DNA of 64,000 nucleotides, taken from assembly GCA_965601955.1 (NCBI GenBank), contig OZ271855.1, forward strand, positions 1 through 64,000, given 5' to 3'. Origin of the DNA: RHLJ01 sp965601955 (lineage in GTDB: Bacteria; Bacteroidota; Rhodothermia; Balneolales; Balneolaceae). Under the pieces are notes generated by a model that searched no databases, was not told where the DNA came from, and saw only the letters and a list, made by a program, of their open reading frames with translations. Within the stretch, counting starts at the first letter, position 1, and the number at the start of each line of letters is the position of its first letter. Made by a program: the position numbers and the translations under genes. Shown here piece by piece: positions 43,906-52,981 of the stretch.

Positions 43906-45207
43906 TTAAAAACCAGAATACACCTTCTCCATCCTCTCTTTGATTAGCTCGTTGCCAAGGTTTCCAATACTTCCCTCATGAGTATGTTTCAGTTCCTTGG
44001 GTGGCTCAAATGTCCCTTCCTCAATTTGTTTTGCTACCTGCTGATATGCTTTTCTGAAAGGAATCCCTTGTAACACTAATTCATTTACTGCTTCAACAGA
44101 AAATATGAGCTTGTATTTAGGGTCATCGAGAATATGTTTATTCACGGTGATTTTATCGATGGCATACTCAGTGATATACAGGCAATCCTTCAATTCCTTA
44201 ATTGCCGGGAAAAGAATCTCTTTCAGTACCTGGAAATCCCTGTGGTACCCGGAGGTAAGATTAGATAGCACTGTATTTATTGTGCCTGGAAGAGCCTTGA
44301 TGAGATTTGTTTTAGCTCGAATTAGTTCAAATACATCCGGGTTCTTTTTATGAGGCATAATACTCGAACCGGTTGTAAGATCATCAGGTAGTTTAAGAAA
44401 GGCAAAGTTCTGACTGTTATACAAACATAAATCTGAGGCAAGTTTATTGAGTGTACCTGCTAGTGAAGCCATTGCAAAGGTCATAGTCTGCTCCACTTTT
44501 CCGCGCCCCATTTGTGCATATACAACATTTACGTTCATTCCATCAAAACCGAGGAGGCGGGTAGTCAGGGATCGATCGAGGGGGAAAGAAGAACCATACC
44601 CCGCCGCTGACCCTAAAGGATTTTGATTTACAATGGTATGCGTAGCCTGAACTAATACGAGGTCATCTACCAAGTTTTCGGCAAACGCTCCGAACCACAA
44701 TCCGAAACTGGACGGCATCGCGGCTTGGGTATGGGTGTATCCAGGGAGTAAGGTTTCCTTAGTTGCCTCACTCTGTTTCAACATTGTTATAAACAATTTT
44801 TTTACCAGAAAAGCAATTTCCTTAAGCTCTGCACGCAAAAAAAGTTTTATATCGAGCAGTACCTGGTCATTCCTGGACCTCCCAGAATGCACCTTTTTCC
44901 CAACATCGCCCAATGCCCTAACGAGCATCAATTCAATCTGAGAATGGACATCTTCCACCCCTTCTTCTATCTCAAAATCCCCTGGTTCGATAACTTCTTC
45001 CAGGATTCTATTTAATTCAGTTACCAGGACTTCTAATTCCTCTTTCTCAAGCAAGCCTACAGATTCAAGCATAGTGATATGAGCGATGGTACCCTGTACG
45101 TCATATTTGGCCAGTTCAAGGTCCAATTCGCGATCCATACCTACTGTAAAGCGCTCGATAAGAGCATCTGTTTCAATTCCTTTTTCCCACAGTTTTTTGC
45201 TACTCAT
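43906..45207 (-). CDS. argH: Argininosuccinate lyase
   Basis: ArgH splits argininosuccinate into arginine and fumarate, the last step of arginine synthesis. The 433-residue protein has the fumarase/aspartase-superfamily signature GSSIMPHKKNPD (~275-286), the N-terminal VEDVHSQIE block and LHSGRSRNDQ-like HSGRSRNDQ. It is the last gene of the arg operon, separated from the M20 gene by about 100 bp that hold a dispersed repeat, so it might also have its own promoter. Confidence 0.95.
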   Translation of the reverse strand: MSSKKLWEKGIETDALIERFTVGMDRELDLELAKYDVQGTIAHITMLESVGLLEKEELEVLVTELNRILEEVIEPGDFEIEEGVEDVHSQIELMLVRALGDVGKKVHSGRSRNDQVLLDIKLFLRAELKEIAFLVKKLFITMLKQSEATKETLLPGYTHTQAAMPSSFGLWFGAFAENLVDDLVLVQATHTIVNQNPLGSAAGYGSSFPLDRSLTTRLLGFDGMNVNVVYAQMGRGKVEQTMTFAMASLAGTLNKLASDLCLYNSQNFAFLKLPDDLTTGSSIMPHKKNPDVFELIRAKTNLIKALPGTINTVLSNLTSGYHRDFQVLKEILFPAIKELKDCLYITEYAIDKITVNKHILDDPKYKLIFSVEAVNELVLQGIPFRKAYQQVAKQIEEGTFEPPKELKHTHEGSIGNLGNELIKERMEKVYSGF

Positions 45208-45221
45208 TTTTTTCCTTGTTG

Positions 45222-45292
45222 GTCATCCTGAGGATACTTCCGAAGGATCTAAACGATTATCCGATAAGATTCTTCGCTTTGCTCAAAATGAC
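45222..45292. repeat. GTCATCC-type intergenic repeat
   Basis: The segment begins GTCATCCTGAGGA and ends with TTCTTCGCTTTGCTC then AAAATGAC, so the two ends are inverted GTCAT motifs. The same terminal pattern (GTCATT...TTCTTCGCTTTCACTCAGAATGAC) occurs at 57165-57254. It is located between two genes of the arginine operon. Confidence 0.6.
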
Positions 45293-45313
45293 TTTTAAAT
45301 AGTATCTGATGTT

Positions 45314-46375
45314 CTAAATTTCCAAACCATCTAACAGCTCCAGGTATATGGCTATCCCATCTTCAATCTCGTTCAGGTAAATAAATTCATCTGCCGTATG
45401 CGAGCGACGAGTATCACCCGGGCCAATTTTTATACATGGAAAAGGCATATGCACCTGATCAGACATCGTTTGCGAACCATACCTACGAATATCCAACTCC
45501 ACTCCCTTTTGAACGATGGGGTGATCAGGGTCAATTCCCGAAGCATTCAGATTCAATGATCGTGGTGTTACTTCACTTTTAACATACTTTCTAATGATTT
45601 GAACCACTTCTTCATTTGAATAATGCTCATTAGGACGCACATCAACCACAAAACGGCACTCATCCGGAACTACATTGTGCTGGGTACCGGCCTCAATCTG
45701 GGTAACGGTCATATTGATCTTTCCCAATACATCCGACTTCTTCTCAAACTCAAAGTTTCTGAACCAGTCAACATCCCACATCGCTTTATAGATAGCATTT
45801 TCGCCTTCTCCTCTTGCCGCATGACCGCTTTTTCCGTGAGTTACTCCATCTAACACTACCAATCCTCGTTCCGCAATAGCCATATCCATAGAAGTGGGCT
45901 CTCCCACAACCCCAATATCAATTTGGCCTAATTCTTCAAGCACAATAGGTACCCCATTTTTTCCGGAAGATTCTTCTTCTGCTGAAGCCAAAAAAACCAG
46001 GTTATAAGATTGGTCCTTTTGGGCCAATTCAAGAAATACATGAAGTAAACTGGTCAACGGGCCACCTGCGTCATTACTTCCTAAACCGATCAATTTCCCA
46101 TTTTCTATAGTAGGAGAAAAAGGATCGTAACTCCATTTCGAGGTCGCCTTTACTGTATCATGATGAGAATTGAGGAGTAGTGTTGGTTTAGAGGATTCCT
46201 TTTCTCCCGCCCATGCCCACACATTATTCTTTTTTCGCTGGGCTTTAAAACCATTCGAATTCAAATACTCCTCAATCAAATCCGCGGTTTCATGCTCTTC
46301 TCCGCTGTAAGATTGAATTGCGATGAGCTTCTTTAAAAACTCTATCGCCAAAATAGCACTCTCTGATTCTCTCAT
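45314..46375 (-). CDS. argE: M20 family acyl-citrulline/acyl-ornithine deacylase (ArgE-like)
   Basis: The 353-residue metallopeptidase has the M20 metal-site motifs: NSHHDTVK (~71-77), GLGSNDAGGPLTS (with the bridging Asp), the Glu pair ASAEEESSG, and a late HTADEFIYL. It would remove the acyl group from the citrulline (or ornithine) intermediate in the arginine pathway. Because the operon has an acyl-ornithine carbamoyltransferase, deacylation probably occurs at the acyl-citrulline stage. Its start overlaps the argB stop (ATGA). Confidence 0.85.
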   Translation of the reverse strand: MRESESAILAIEFLKKLIAIQSYSGEEHETADLIEEYLNSNGFKAQRKKNNVWAWAGEKESSKPTLLLNSHHDTVKATSKWSYDPFSPTIENGKLIGLGSNDAGGPLTSLLHVFLELAQKDQSYNLVFLASAEEESSGKNGVPIVLEELGQIDIGVVGEPTSMDMAIAERGLVVLDGVTHGKSGHAARGEGENAIYKAMWDVDWFRNFEFEKKSDVLGKINMTVTQIEAGTQHNVVPDECRFVVDVRPNEHYSNEEVVQIIRKYVKSEVTPRSLNLNASGIDPDHPIVQKGVELDIRRYGSQTMSDQVHMPFPCIKIGPGDTRRSHTADEFIYLNEIEDGIAIYLELLDGLEI

Positions 46376-47133
46376 TTCACTAACCTCGTCCCTTTTGTAC
46401 TGTCTTTAATATCATCAGCGTGTTTGATGGTCACTCTGTTTACTCCGGCATTTAGAGCCTTAAATCCCAAATCCAGCTTTGGGATCATTCCATCTTTAAT
46501 CACTTCAATGCCTTTAAGATGCCTATATAGATACAGGTTCATCTCTGTAATAACTTTCCCATCGTTCATCACTCCAGGCATATCTAAACATAAAACCAGC
46601 TCTACATGGTATTTGCCGGATAATGACCTGGCTACATAAGAAGCGATGGAATCAGCATTTGTGTTGAGCATATTCCCATTTCCATCATGAGTAAGGGGAG
46701 CCAGTACCGGAACCCAATCTAAATCCAGGAGATTACTTAGCACACGATCGTTGACGGAAGAAATATCTCCAACCCACCCAAAATCGATGGGTTCAGGGCT
46801 TCTTTTAATGGATTGAATAATATTTAAATCAGCGCCAGTAAGCCCAACAGCGTAGACGTGCTTCTGCTGAAGTTTAGCAACGATCTTCTTGTTGACTAAC
46901 CCACCATATACCATGGTTGCTACTTCCAGCATTTTTGCATCTGTAACCCGCCTGCCTTCAATCATTTTTGACGTAATGCCAAGCTTCTCTCCGATTCTTG
47001 TGGCAGTTACTCCTCCTCCATGTACAATCACTTTCTTTCCTCTCATAAGGGAAATCTGGTGAAGAAAACGTTCCAGGCTGGCATCGTCTTCAGCTATTTT
47101 TCCACCGATTTTTATCACTTTGATGGACTGCAT
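46372..47133 (-). CDS. argB: Acylglutamate kinase ArgB
   Basis: The 253-residue protein phosphorylates N-acylglutamate in the second step of arginine synthesis. Visible motifs are KIGGKI (lysine near residue 6-9), VHGGG, GEKLGI, NTNADSIASYVA and DGMIPKL (~212-218). Homologues in Bacteroidetes act on N-succinyl- or N-acetylglutamate. If the neighbouring carbamoyltransferase is succinyl-specific, this kinase should be too (inference). It sits between the carbamoyltransferase (2 bp gap) and the M20 deacylase (4-bp overlap), part of a tight operon. Confidence 0.92.
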   Translation of the reverse strand: MQSIKVIKIGGKIAEDDASLERFLHQISLMRGKKVIVHGGGVTATRIGEKLGITSKMIEGRRVTDAKMLEVATMVYGGLVNKKIVAKLQQKHVYAVGLTGADLNIIQSIKRSPEPIDFGWVGDISSVNDRVLSNLLDLDWVPVLAPLTHDGNGNMLNTNADSIASYVARSLSGKYHVELVLCLDMPGVMNDGKVITEMNLYLYRHLKGIEVIKDGMIPKLDLGFKALNAGVNRVTIKHADDIKDSTKGTRLVK

Positions 47134-47135
47134 AG

Positions 47136-48083
47136 CTACATAGCCTCCAGGATTCTTTTGAGCACCGTTTGCATGGATACAATCCTGTTTGCTGCTTCTT
47201 CGATCACGATACTTTGTGGGCTATCTAGCACTGCATCTTGTACCACTACATTTCTGCGAACCGGAAGACAGTGCATGAATTTAGCATTATTAGTGAGGTT
47301 CATTTTTTCTGAGCTAACCGTCCAGGAAGTGTCCTTTGAAAGTACCTGTCCATAATCAGAAAAACTGCTCCAGTTTTTTGCATAAATGAAATCAGCCCCT
47401 TCAAAGGCTTTGTGTTGATCATACTCAGTTGTTAACCCATTCATAAACTCAGGAGCAAGTTCATAGCCTTCAGGATGAGTTATGGTAAGATTTACATCTG
47501 CTACCTGCATCCATTCCATAAAGGAATTTGCAACCGCTTGTGGTAGAGCTCTTGGATGAGGAGCCCACGTAAGAACCACTTTTGGTCGTTCCACTTGCTT
47601 ATATTCTTCAATGGTAATCAAATCAGCAAAAGCCTGAAGGGGATGCCTGGTAGAAGATTCCATATTTACTACCGGTACTCCACAGTATTTCACGAACGCA
47701 TTTAAAGTCTGCTCTGAATAATCGGCTTCTTTATCCTTTAAGCTTGCAAATGCCCGGATAGCTACGATATCAAAATAGGACCCAATTACTGCAGCGGCTT
47801 CTTTAATATGCTCTGCACTGTCGCCATCCATGATAGTTCCGTCTCCGAACTCAAGCTTCCATCCCCCGGAATTTATATCGAGGACTACCGTATCTAAGCC
47901 AAGATTTAGAGCGGCCCGTTGCGAACTCAACCTGGTTCTAAGGCTGGGGTTCAGAAATAAAAGGCACACAGACTTATTTTTTCCGAGGTCTCTCCAGGCG
48001 AAAGGATTCGCTTTAACCTCTTTTGCTTCCAGCAATGCTTCCGAAAGGTTGGGAAGATTTTTGCTGCTTAAGAACTTATTCAC
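47136..48083 (-). CDS. argF': N-acyl-L-ornithine carbamoyltransferase, probably succinyl-specific
   Basis: The 315-residue protein is the Bacteroidetes/Xanthomonas-type acyl-ornithine transcarbamylase: FLNPSLRTRLSSQRAALNLGL (45-65, carbamoyl-phosphate SxRT region), TWAPHPRALPQAVANS and HCLPVRRNV. The residue that decides acetyl versus succinyl substrate (Glu92 in Xanthomonas AOTCase, Pro90 in Bacteroides SOTCase) is Ala90 here, in MDGDSAEH. An Ala at this site was shown to convert AOTCase to SOTCase, so N-succinyl-ornithine is predicted. It overlaps argD by 4 bp. Confidence 0.88.
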   Translation of the reverse strand: MNKFLSSKNLPNLSEALLEAKEVKANPFAWRDLGKNKSVCLLFLNPSLRTRLSSQRAALNLGLDTVVLDINSGGWKLEFGDGTIMDGDSAEHIKEAAAVIGSYFDIVAIRAFASLKDKEADYSEQTLNAFVKYCGVPVVNMESSTRHPLQAFADLITIEEYKQVERPKVVLTWAPHPRALPQAVANSFMEWMQVADVNLTITHPEGYELAPEFMNGLTTEYDQHKAFEGADFIYAKNWSSFSDYGQVLSKDTSWTVSSEKMNLTNNAKFMHCLPVRRNVVVQDAVLDSPQSIVIEEAANRIVSMQTVLKRILEAM

Positions 48084-49207
48084 TTTAATACCTCCTTCAA
48101 GCTCTGTACAAACTGATCTGCCTCTTTCGTTGAGATATTAAGCGGGGGAAGCAACCTGACCGTATTCTTATTAGAAGATGAACCTGTAAACACTTTTTGT
48201 TCATACAGGAGCTTTTTTCTCATTTCAGCCACAGGTTCTTCAAACTCAAGCCCTATCATTAATCCACGTCCTCGTATTTCTTTTACCTGAGGGATTTTGC
48301 TCAATTGCTCGATTAGATAATCGCCAACTTCCCTGGCATTCTGAACGAGCTTTTCATTTTCAAGCACTTCTAAAACAGCCAGGGTTGCCGCACAAGCCAC
48401 GTGATTCCCTCCAAAAGTGGTTCCAAGCATACCATATTTGGCTTCGAACTTTGGGTCTATTAGGATTCCTCCAACGGGGAAGCCATTTCCCATTCCCTTA
48501 GCCATGGTGATAATATCTGGCTGCACAAAGGCATGCTGATGAGCAAAAAAGCGGCCTGTTCTTCCAAATCCGGATTGTACTTCGTCCAGGATAAGCATCG
48601 TATCTGTGCTATCACAAAGGACTCGCAGATGCCTTAGAAATTCTGCACTCGGCTCAACAATACCACCTACTCCTTGAATCCCTTCAATAATCACGCAGCA
48701 GTAATCCCCTTTTGAAAGCTCCGCTTTAGTTCCCTCGAAATCTTCGAATGCCAGTCGTGTAACTTCGGCTCCCTCATTTACCGGAAACAGGATATTCGGA
48801 TTATCGGTAGCTGCCACAGCTAGGGAGGTCCTGCCATGAAAAGCGTCATCAAAAGCCAGTATCTTTTTCTTTTGATTATGAGCTGATGCCACCTTGAAGG
48901 CATTTTCTATAGCTTCAGCACCGGAGTTAACCAGGAACAAATTCCAATTTGCATAGCCGCAAGCTTCTCCCAATTTATGAGCGAGTTCTTTTTGGATAGA
49001 GATAGGAACAGAGTTGGAATAAAAACCAAGCTTGCCTAACTGTTTGGTAATTCTTTCCACATAATGGGGATGTCCATGGCCGATTGAAATCACGGCATGA
49101 CCGCCATAAAAATCCAGGTAAGCATTATGCTGGCGATCGAATACCAGGCAGCCATCTGCCTCTACCGGTTCTACATCGAATAGAGGGTACACATCAAATA
49201 ATTTCAT
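48080..49207 (-). CDS. argD: N-acylornithine aminotransferase ArgD
   Basis: The 375-residue PLP-dependent transaminase makes N-acylornithine from the semialdehyde and glutamate. The class-III signatures are SGAEAIENAFKVA, LILDEVQSGFGRTG and TMAKGMGNGFPVGG (PLP lysine), and TTFGGNHVACAA. The length fits ArgD. It follows the proC gap of about 135 bp, which carries a palindromic repeat, and overlaps the carbamoyltransferase gene by 4 bp. Confidence 0.93.
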   Translation of the reverse strand: MKLFDVYPLFDVEPVEADGCLVFDRQHNAYLDFYGGHAVISIGHGHPHYVERITKQLGKLGFYSNSVPISIQKELAHKLGEACGYANWNLFLVNSGAEAIENAFKVASAHNQKKKILAFDDAFHGRTSLAVAATDNPNILFPVNEGAEVTRLAFEDFEGTKAELSKGDYCCVIIEGIQGVGGIVEPSAEFLRHLRVLCDSTDTMLILDEVQSGFGRTGRFFAHQHAFVQPDIITMAKGMGNGFPVGGILIDPKFEAKYGMLGTTFGGNHVACAATLAVLEVLENEKLVQNAREVGDYLIEQLSKIPQVKEIRGRGLMIGLEFEEPVAEMRKKLLYEQKVFTGSSSNKNTVRLLPPLNISTKEADQFVQSLKEVLK

Positions 49208-49262
49208 TCGTTTATTTTCATTTCAATAGAATCTTTTCGTTATCCCTTTTATTGTATAAGAG

Positions 49263-49283
49263 TTCCCCTCCTTGGGAGGGGAA
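49263..49283. repeat. CCCCTCC palindrome in the arg operon
   Basis: A perfect 9-bp stem, TTCCCCTCC / GGAGGGGAA, with a TTG loop lies between proC and argD. A similar CCCCTCTCAAGAGGGG palindrome occurs at 25208-25223. Whether it attenuates the operon or is a dispersed repeat remnant is not clear. Confidence 0.55.
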
Positions 49284-49342
49284 TTCATCTTGCACAAATA
49301 TGTATAGTAGTGTGTATATCAACATTTTGTGTTATTGATATT

Positions 49343-50146
49343 TCATTCTGTAATTCGATTTATTTTTTCGAACGAAGCAACAATCCCTTTAATGAGTGCA
49401 GAGCTTAATCCCTGATGCTCCATTTCATTCAACCCTGCTATGGTGCACCCTTGTGGAGTTGTTACTTTGTCAATTTCTCGTTCCGGGTGAGCACTACCTT
49501 CCACTAATAAGGACGCTGCACCCCTTGCCGTTTGCATGGCCAGTTTTTGGGCTTCTTCTGCTTCAAAACCTAATTCTATCCCTCCTTGAGTGGCTGCGCG
49601 AATGTATCTCAAAAAGAAAGCAATTCCGCTTGCTGCCAATACCGTTGCCGCTTTCATCAGGCGCTCCTCGATAATGAGTGTTTCTCCTAATGACTTAAAC
49701 ATCGTTTCGATTATCTCGAGATGTTCTTCCCCCGGCTCATTGGCACAAATACAGGTCATTGACTCAGAAATAGCTGCTGCAGTATTAGGCATGGTTCGAA
49801 TAATGGGGTACTCGCCTTTTATATAGGACTGGATAACATCCAGGGAAACACCAGTAATGGTTGAAACTAAAACATGTTGATTTGGATCAAGCGCCGGTTC
49901 GATTTCCTTCAGCAACCCTTCCAGTTGTTTGGGCTGAACACATAGAATAAGGTACTTTGAACTTTGAACTGCCTGAACATTATCAGAGGTAACTTGAAAT
50001 CCCTGTTCTTTCAGGTCATTTATTTTAGAGGTATGGCGCCGGGTTAAAATAATGCACCCTTCGCCATGCTCTTTAGCAAGCCCTCGTGCGACAGCAACAC
50101 CTAAGTTTCCAGCACCCAGAATGGCTATATGATTATTAGTACACAT
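49343..50146 (-). CDS. proC: Pyrroline-5-carboxylate reductase
   Basis: ProC makes proline from pyrroline-5-carboxylate with NAD(P)H. The 267-residue protein has an N-terminal Rossmann motif (AILGAGNLGVAVARGL), the IIRTMPNTAAAISESMT block and the C-terminal TTPQGCTIAGLNEME signature. It lies between argC and argD in the arginine operon, so proline and arginine synthesis may be co-regulated. It ends 135 bp before argD and starts 2 bp after the stop of argC. Confidence 0.93.
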   Translation of the reverse strand: MCTNNHIAILGAGNLGVAVARGLAKEHGEGCIILTRRHTSKINDLKEQGFQVTSDNVQAVQSSKYLILCVQPKQLEGLLKEIEPALDPNQHVLVSTITGVSLDVIQSYIKGEYPIIRTMPNTAAAISESMTCICANEPGEEHLEIIETMFKSLGETLIIEERLMKAATVLAASGIAFFLRYIRAATQGGIELGFEAEEAQKLAMQTARGAASLLVEGSAHPEREIDKVTTPQGCTIAGLNEMEHQGLSSALIKGIVASFEKINRITE

Positions 50147-50148
50147 AG

Positions 50149-51111
50149 TTAAAAAGCCGATGATTTAAGTTGTAATCCGGTAGTTTCCTCTAAACCGAAC
50201 ATCAGGTTCATATTTTGTACCGCCTGACCTGACGCTCCTTTAAGCAAATTATCAATTACTCCGATAACAAAGACCTGGTTTCCTTCCTTTCTTACATGAA
50301 CCACTGCCTTATTTGTATTCACTACTCTTTTTACATCAGGTTCTGAATCAGAAATTTGTGCAAAAAGATGGCCGCTGTAAAACTCTTCGTAGAGCGCTTT
50401 CAGTTCCTGCTCCGAAGCATCCGTTTCTGTATAACAGGCAGCCAAAATACCACGCGTAAAAGCTCCGCGCATGGGAATAAAAAAAACTTCCTGATTAAAA
50501 TCTTCCTGAAGTTGCCCCAAACTTTGCTTGATTTCTCCCAGATGCTGATGAGTGAATGCTTTGTACACCGAAGCGTTATTACTTCTCCAGCTAAAATGAG
50601 TAGTTGACGTTGGGTTTTGACCAGCTCCCGTACTACCAGTAATGGCTGAAACATGTACAGGATTTTGAATGAGCCCTGATGAAGCAAGAGGAAGTACGCT
50701 TAGCTGAATACAGGTGGCAAAACAACCGGGATTTGCCACATATTGAGCTGATTTTATTTCTTCACGATTTAACTCAGGCAATCCATAAACAAAATCGTGA
50801 CCACCATTCAGTCTGAAGTCAGAACTTAGATCAATGATTTTAGCAGAAGCAGGTATGATTCCCTGTTCAATAATCCCTTTTGATTTCCCATGTCCTGAAC
50901 ATAAAAATACTACTTCCACAGATTCGTCCAGGGTATCAGAAAAAGAGAGTTCGATATCACCCTCCAAATCCGGGTGTGCTTTCGATACTGTTTCTCCGGC
51001 ATGACTTCCACTTACAACCGAAATTACTTCTGTATTGGGATGATGTATCAACAACCTTAGTAATTCTCCGGCTGTATACCCGGCGCCTCCAATGATACCA
51101 ACTTTAATCAT
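50149..51111 (-). CDS. argC: N-acyl-gamma-glutamyl-phosphate reductase ArgC
   Basis: The 320-residue NADPH-dependent enzyme reduces acylglutamyl phosphate to the semialdehyde. It has the N-terminal GIIGGAGYTAGELLRLL (dinucleotide fold), LSSDFRL, the catalytic Cys in VANPGCFATC and a late HQHLGEI region. The start is ATG 51111, which overlaps the end of argG by 8 bp; an upstream in-frame ATG (51144) lies within argG and is less likely. Confidence 0.93.
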   Translation of the reverse strand: MIKVGIIGGAGYTAGELLRLLIHHPNTEVISVVSGSHAGETVSKAHPDLEGDIELSFSDTLDESVEVVFLCSGHGKSKGIIEQGIIPASAKIIDLSSDFRLNGGHDFVYGLPELNREEIKSAQYVANPGCFATCIQLSVLPLASSGLIQNPVHVSAITGSTGAGQNPTSTTHFSWRSNNASVYKAFTHQHLGEIKQSLGQLQEDFNQEVFFIPMRGAFTRGILAACYTETDASEQELKALYEEFYSGHLFAQISDSEPDVKRVVNTNKAVVHVRKEGNQVFVIGVIDNLLKGASGQAVQNMNLMFGLEETTGLQLKSSAF

Positions 51112-52291
51112 TGCTCTGAACTCCTTGTTGTATGAGGGTGGCATTGCTAAGGATTTTGGTGAAGCCTTTCACATCCTCTCCGCTCCATCCCTGGTTCATT
51201 TCTCCATACTGACCAAATTCTGAAGCCATCAAATCAAATTCTGATTCAATGCCCTGAAGCTCGAATCTTTTGGGTTCCAGCTTCACAAATACTTTACCGG
51301 TTACCTTATGCTGTGTATGATCCAGAAAAGCTTCGATATCTCGCATGACCGGATCAAGGAACTGGCCCTCGTGCATCAACATGCCATACCATTCTCCCAA
51401 CTGATCTTTCCAATATAGCTGCCATTTGCCCAGCACATGTTTCTCCAGCAACTGATGTGCTTTAATGAGAATGAGTGGTGCAGCGGCTTCAAATCCGACT
51501 CTTCCCTTAATACCAATAATGGTATCTCCAACATGGATGTCACGACCAATTCCATAAGGAGCAGCGATTTCATTTAGCTTTTTTATTGCTTCTACAGGGG
51601 TTAATGGTTCATTGTTAATGGTTGTTGGTTCTCCATTTTTAAAACCAATTTCAACCATTAACTCATCCCCATTAACCACAGAAGTTGGCCATGCCTCTTC
51701 AGGAAGGTATTTATGGGAAGTCAGTGTTTCAGCTCCTCCTACTGAAGTCCCCCAAAGCCCCTGGTTAATGGAGTATTTAGCTTTTGTCCACTCTTTGCTG
51801 ATGCCATGTTTTTCCAGGTATGCTACTTCTTCTTCGCGGCTTAGTTTTTGATCACGGATGGGGGTAATGATCTCTATTTCGGGAGCCAGCACATTGAACA
51901 CCAAATCGAAACGAACCTGGTCATTCCCAGCGCCTGTACTACCATGAGCAATGGCTTCAGCTCCAATTTCTTTGGCGTATTCTGCAATAGCAATCGCCTG
52001 AAATACTCGCTCTGCACTTACTGAAAGAGGGTAGGTATGATTTTTCAGCACATTCCCTGCTAACAAGTACTTAATTCCTTTTTGGTAGAATTCTTCTTCT
52101 ACATCGATGCATACATGGCTTTTGATGCCAAGGGCTTCCGCTTTTTGAGCCAGTTCTTTTTGCTCTGCCTCATCAAAACCTCCCGTATTGACGGCAGCAG
52201 TGAATACCTGGTACCCCAAATCTTTGGCGAGGTGAATGGCACAGTAACTGGTGTCGAGTCCGCCGCTAAAGGCGAGTACAACTTTCTTCAT
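51104..52291 (-). CDS. argG: Argininosuccinate synthase
   Basis: ArgG joins citrulline and aspartate with ATP to argininosuccinate. The 395-residue protein has the PP-loop AFSGGLDTSYC (~7-17), AHGSTGAGNDQVRF and SINQGLWGTSVGG. It is of the length typical for bacteria. It lies second in the operon after the GNAT gene (4-bp overlap). Placement of argG and a putative acylglutamate synthase ahead of argC fits a Bacteroidetes-type arginine operon. Confidence 0.95.
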   Translation of the reverse strand: MKKVVLAFSGGLDTSYCAIHLAKDLGYQVFTAAVNTGGFDEAEQKELAQKAEALGIKSHVCIDVEEEFYQKGIKYLLAGNVLKNHTYPLSVSAERVFQAIAIAEYAKEIGAEAIAHGSTGAGNDQVRFDLVFNVLAPEIEIITPIRDQKLSREEEVAYLEKHGISKEWTKAKYSINQGLWGTSVGGAETLTSHKYLPEEAWPTSVVNGDELMVEIGFKNGEPTTINNEPLTPVEAIKKLNEIAAPYGIGRDIHVGDTIIGIKGRVGFEAAAPLILIKAHQLLEKHVLGKWQLYWKDQLGEWYGMLMHEGQFLDPVMRDIEAFLDHTQHKVTGKVFVKLEPKRFELQGIESEFDLMASEFGQYGEMNQGWSGEDVKGFTKILSNATLIQQGVQSND

Positions 52292-52941
52292 GACAGTAAT
52301 AATGTTTTTGCGTTGGAAAGTGCTTTTCCAAAAGCTTGTTTCTTGAGTTTAACCCAGCGATAGAACTTCCTTATGTTTTGTTCTCTTACTGGCTTTGAGT
52401 TTTGGTTTGGCTGAGATGGGTCGAAAAGCATCCCGGTGCACAGGCAATTCTTTCTCTCATTACGGGTAAGGATATCATAATTTGGACAGCTTTTGCATCC
52501 ATTCCAGAAGGTTTCGTCCTGGGTTAATTCTGAAAAGGTAACCGGACGATAGCCCAGGTCTGAATTGATTTTCATCACTGGCAGGCTGGTGGTTATCCCA
52601 AATAGCTTTGAGTTTGGGTACTTCTCCCTAGAAAGCTCAAAAGCTTTCGCCTTGATCTTCTTAGCCAACCCCTGGCCACGGTAATCCCAATGGACGATTA
52701 ACCCGGAATTGGCTACATACTTTTTATTCTCCCAAATCTCGATATAGCAAAAGCCAGCCAGCTTATTTCCATCCAGGGCAATGACCGCATTTCCATTCTC
52801 CATCTTGGCTTTGATATACTCCGGTTCCCTCTTGGCTATCCCCGTTCCCCGTTGCTTTGCGGCTGATTCGATCAGGTCACAAATAGCCTGGGCATAGCTA
52901 GTATGCGATGAATTTGCGTATTGAATTTTGATTGTAGACAT
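52288..52941 (-). CDS. GNAT acyltransferase, putative N-acylglutamate synthase of the arg operon
   Basis: The 217-residue GNAT has the CoA-binding motif VHWDYRGQGLAKKIKAKAF (~93-111). A C-terminal cysteine cluster, GCKSCPNYDILT then KNCLC (~147-167), resembles a small metal site. It heads the arginine operon directly after the leader ORF, and no other argA or argJ candidate is present here, so it probably makes N-succinyl- or N-acetylglutamate (inference). GNATs of this kind beside argG are known in Bacteroidetes. The start ATG 52941 follows the leader ORF by 98 bp. Confidence 0.78.
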   Translation of the reverse strand: MSTIKIQYANSSHTSYAQAICDLIESAAKQRGTGIAKREPEYIKAKMENGNAVIALDGNKLAGFCYIEIWENKKYVANSGLIVHWDYRGQGLAKKIKAKAFELSREKYPNSKLFGITTSLPVMKINSDLGYRPVTFSELTQDETFWNGCKSCPNYDILTRNERKNCLCTGMLFDPSQPNQNSKPVREQNIRKFYRWVKLKKQAFGKALSNAKTLLLS

Positions 52942-52981
52942 GGTTATGAATGAGTGAATGGGCTGTATGGTACACAGCAGT

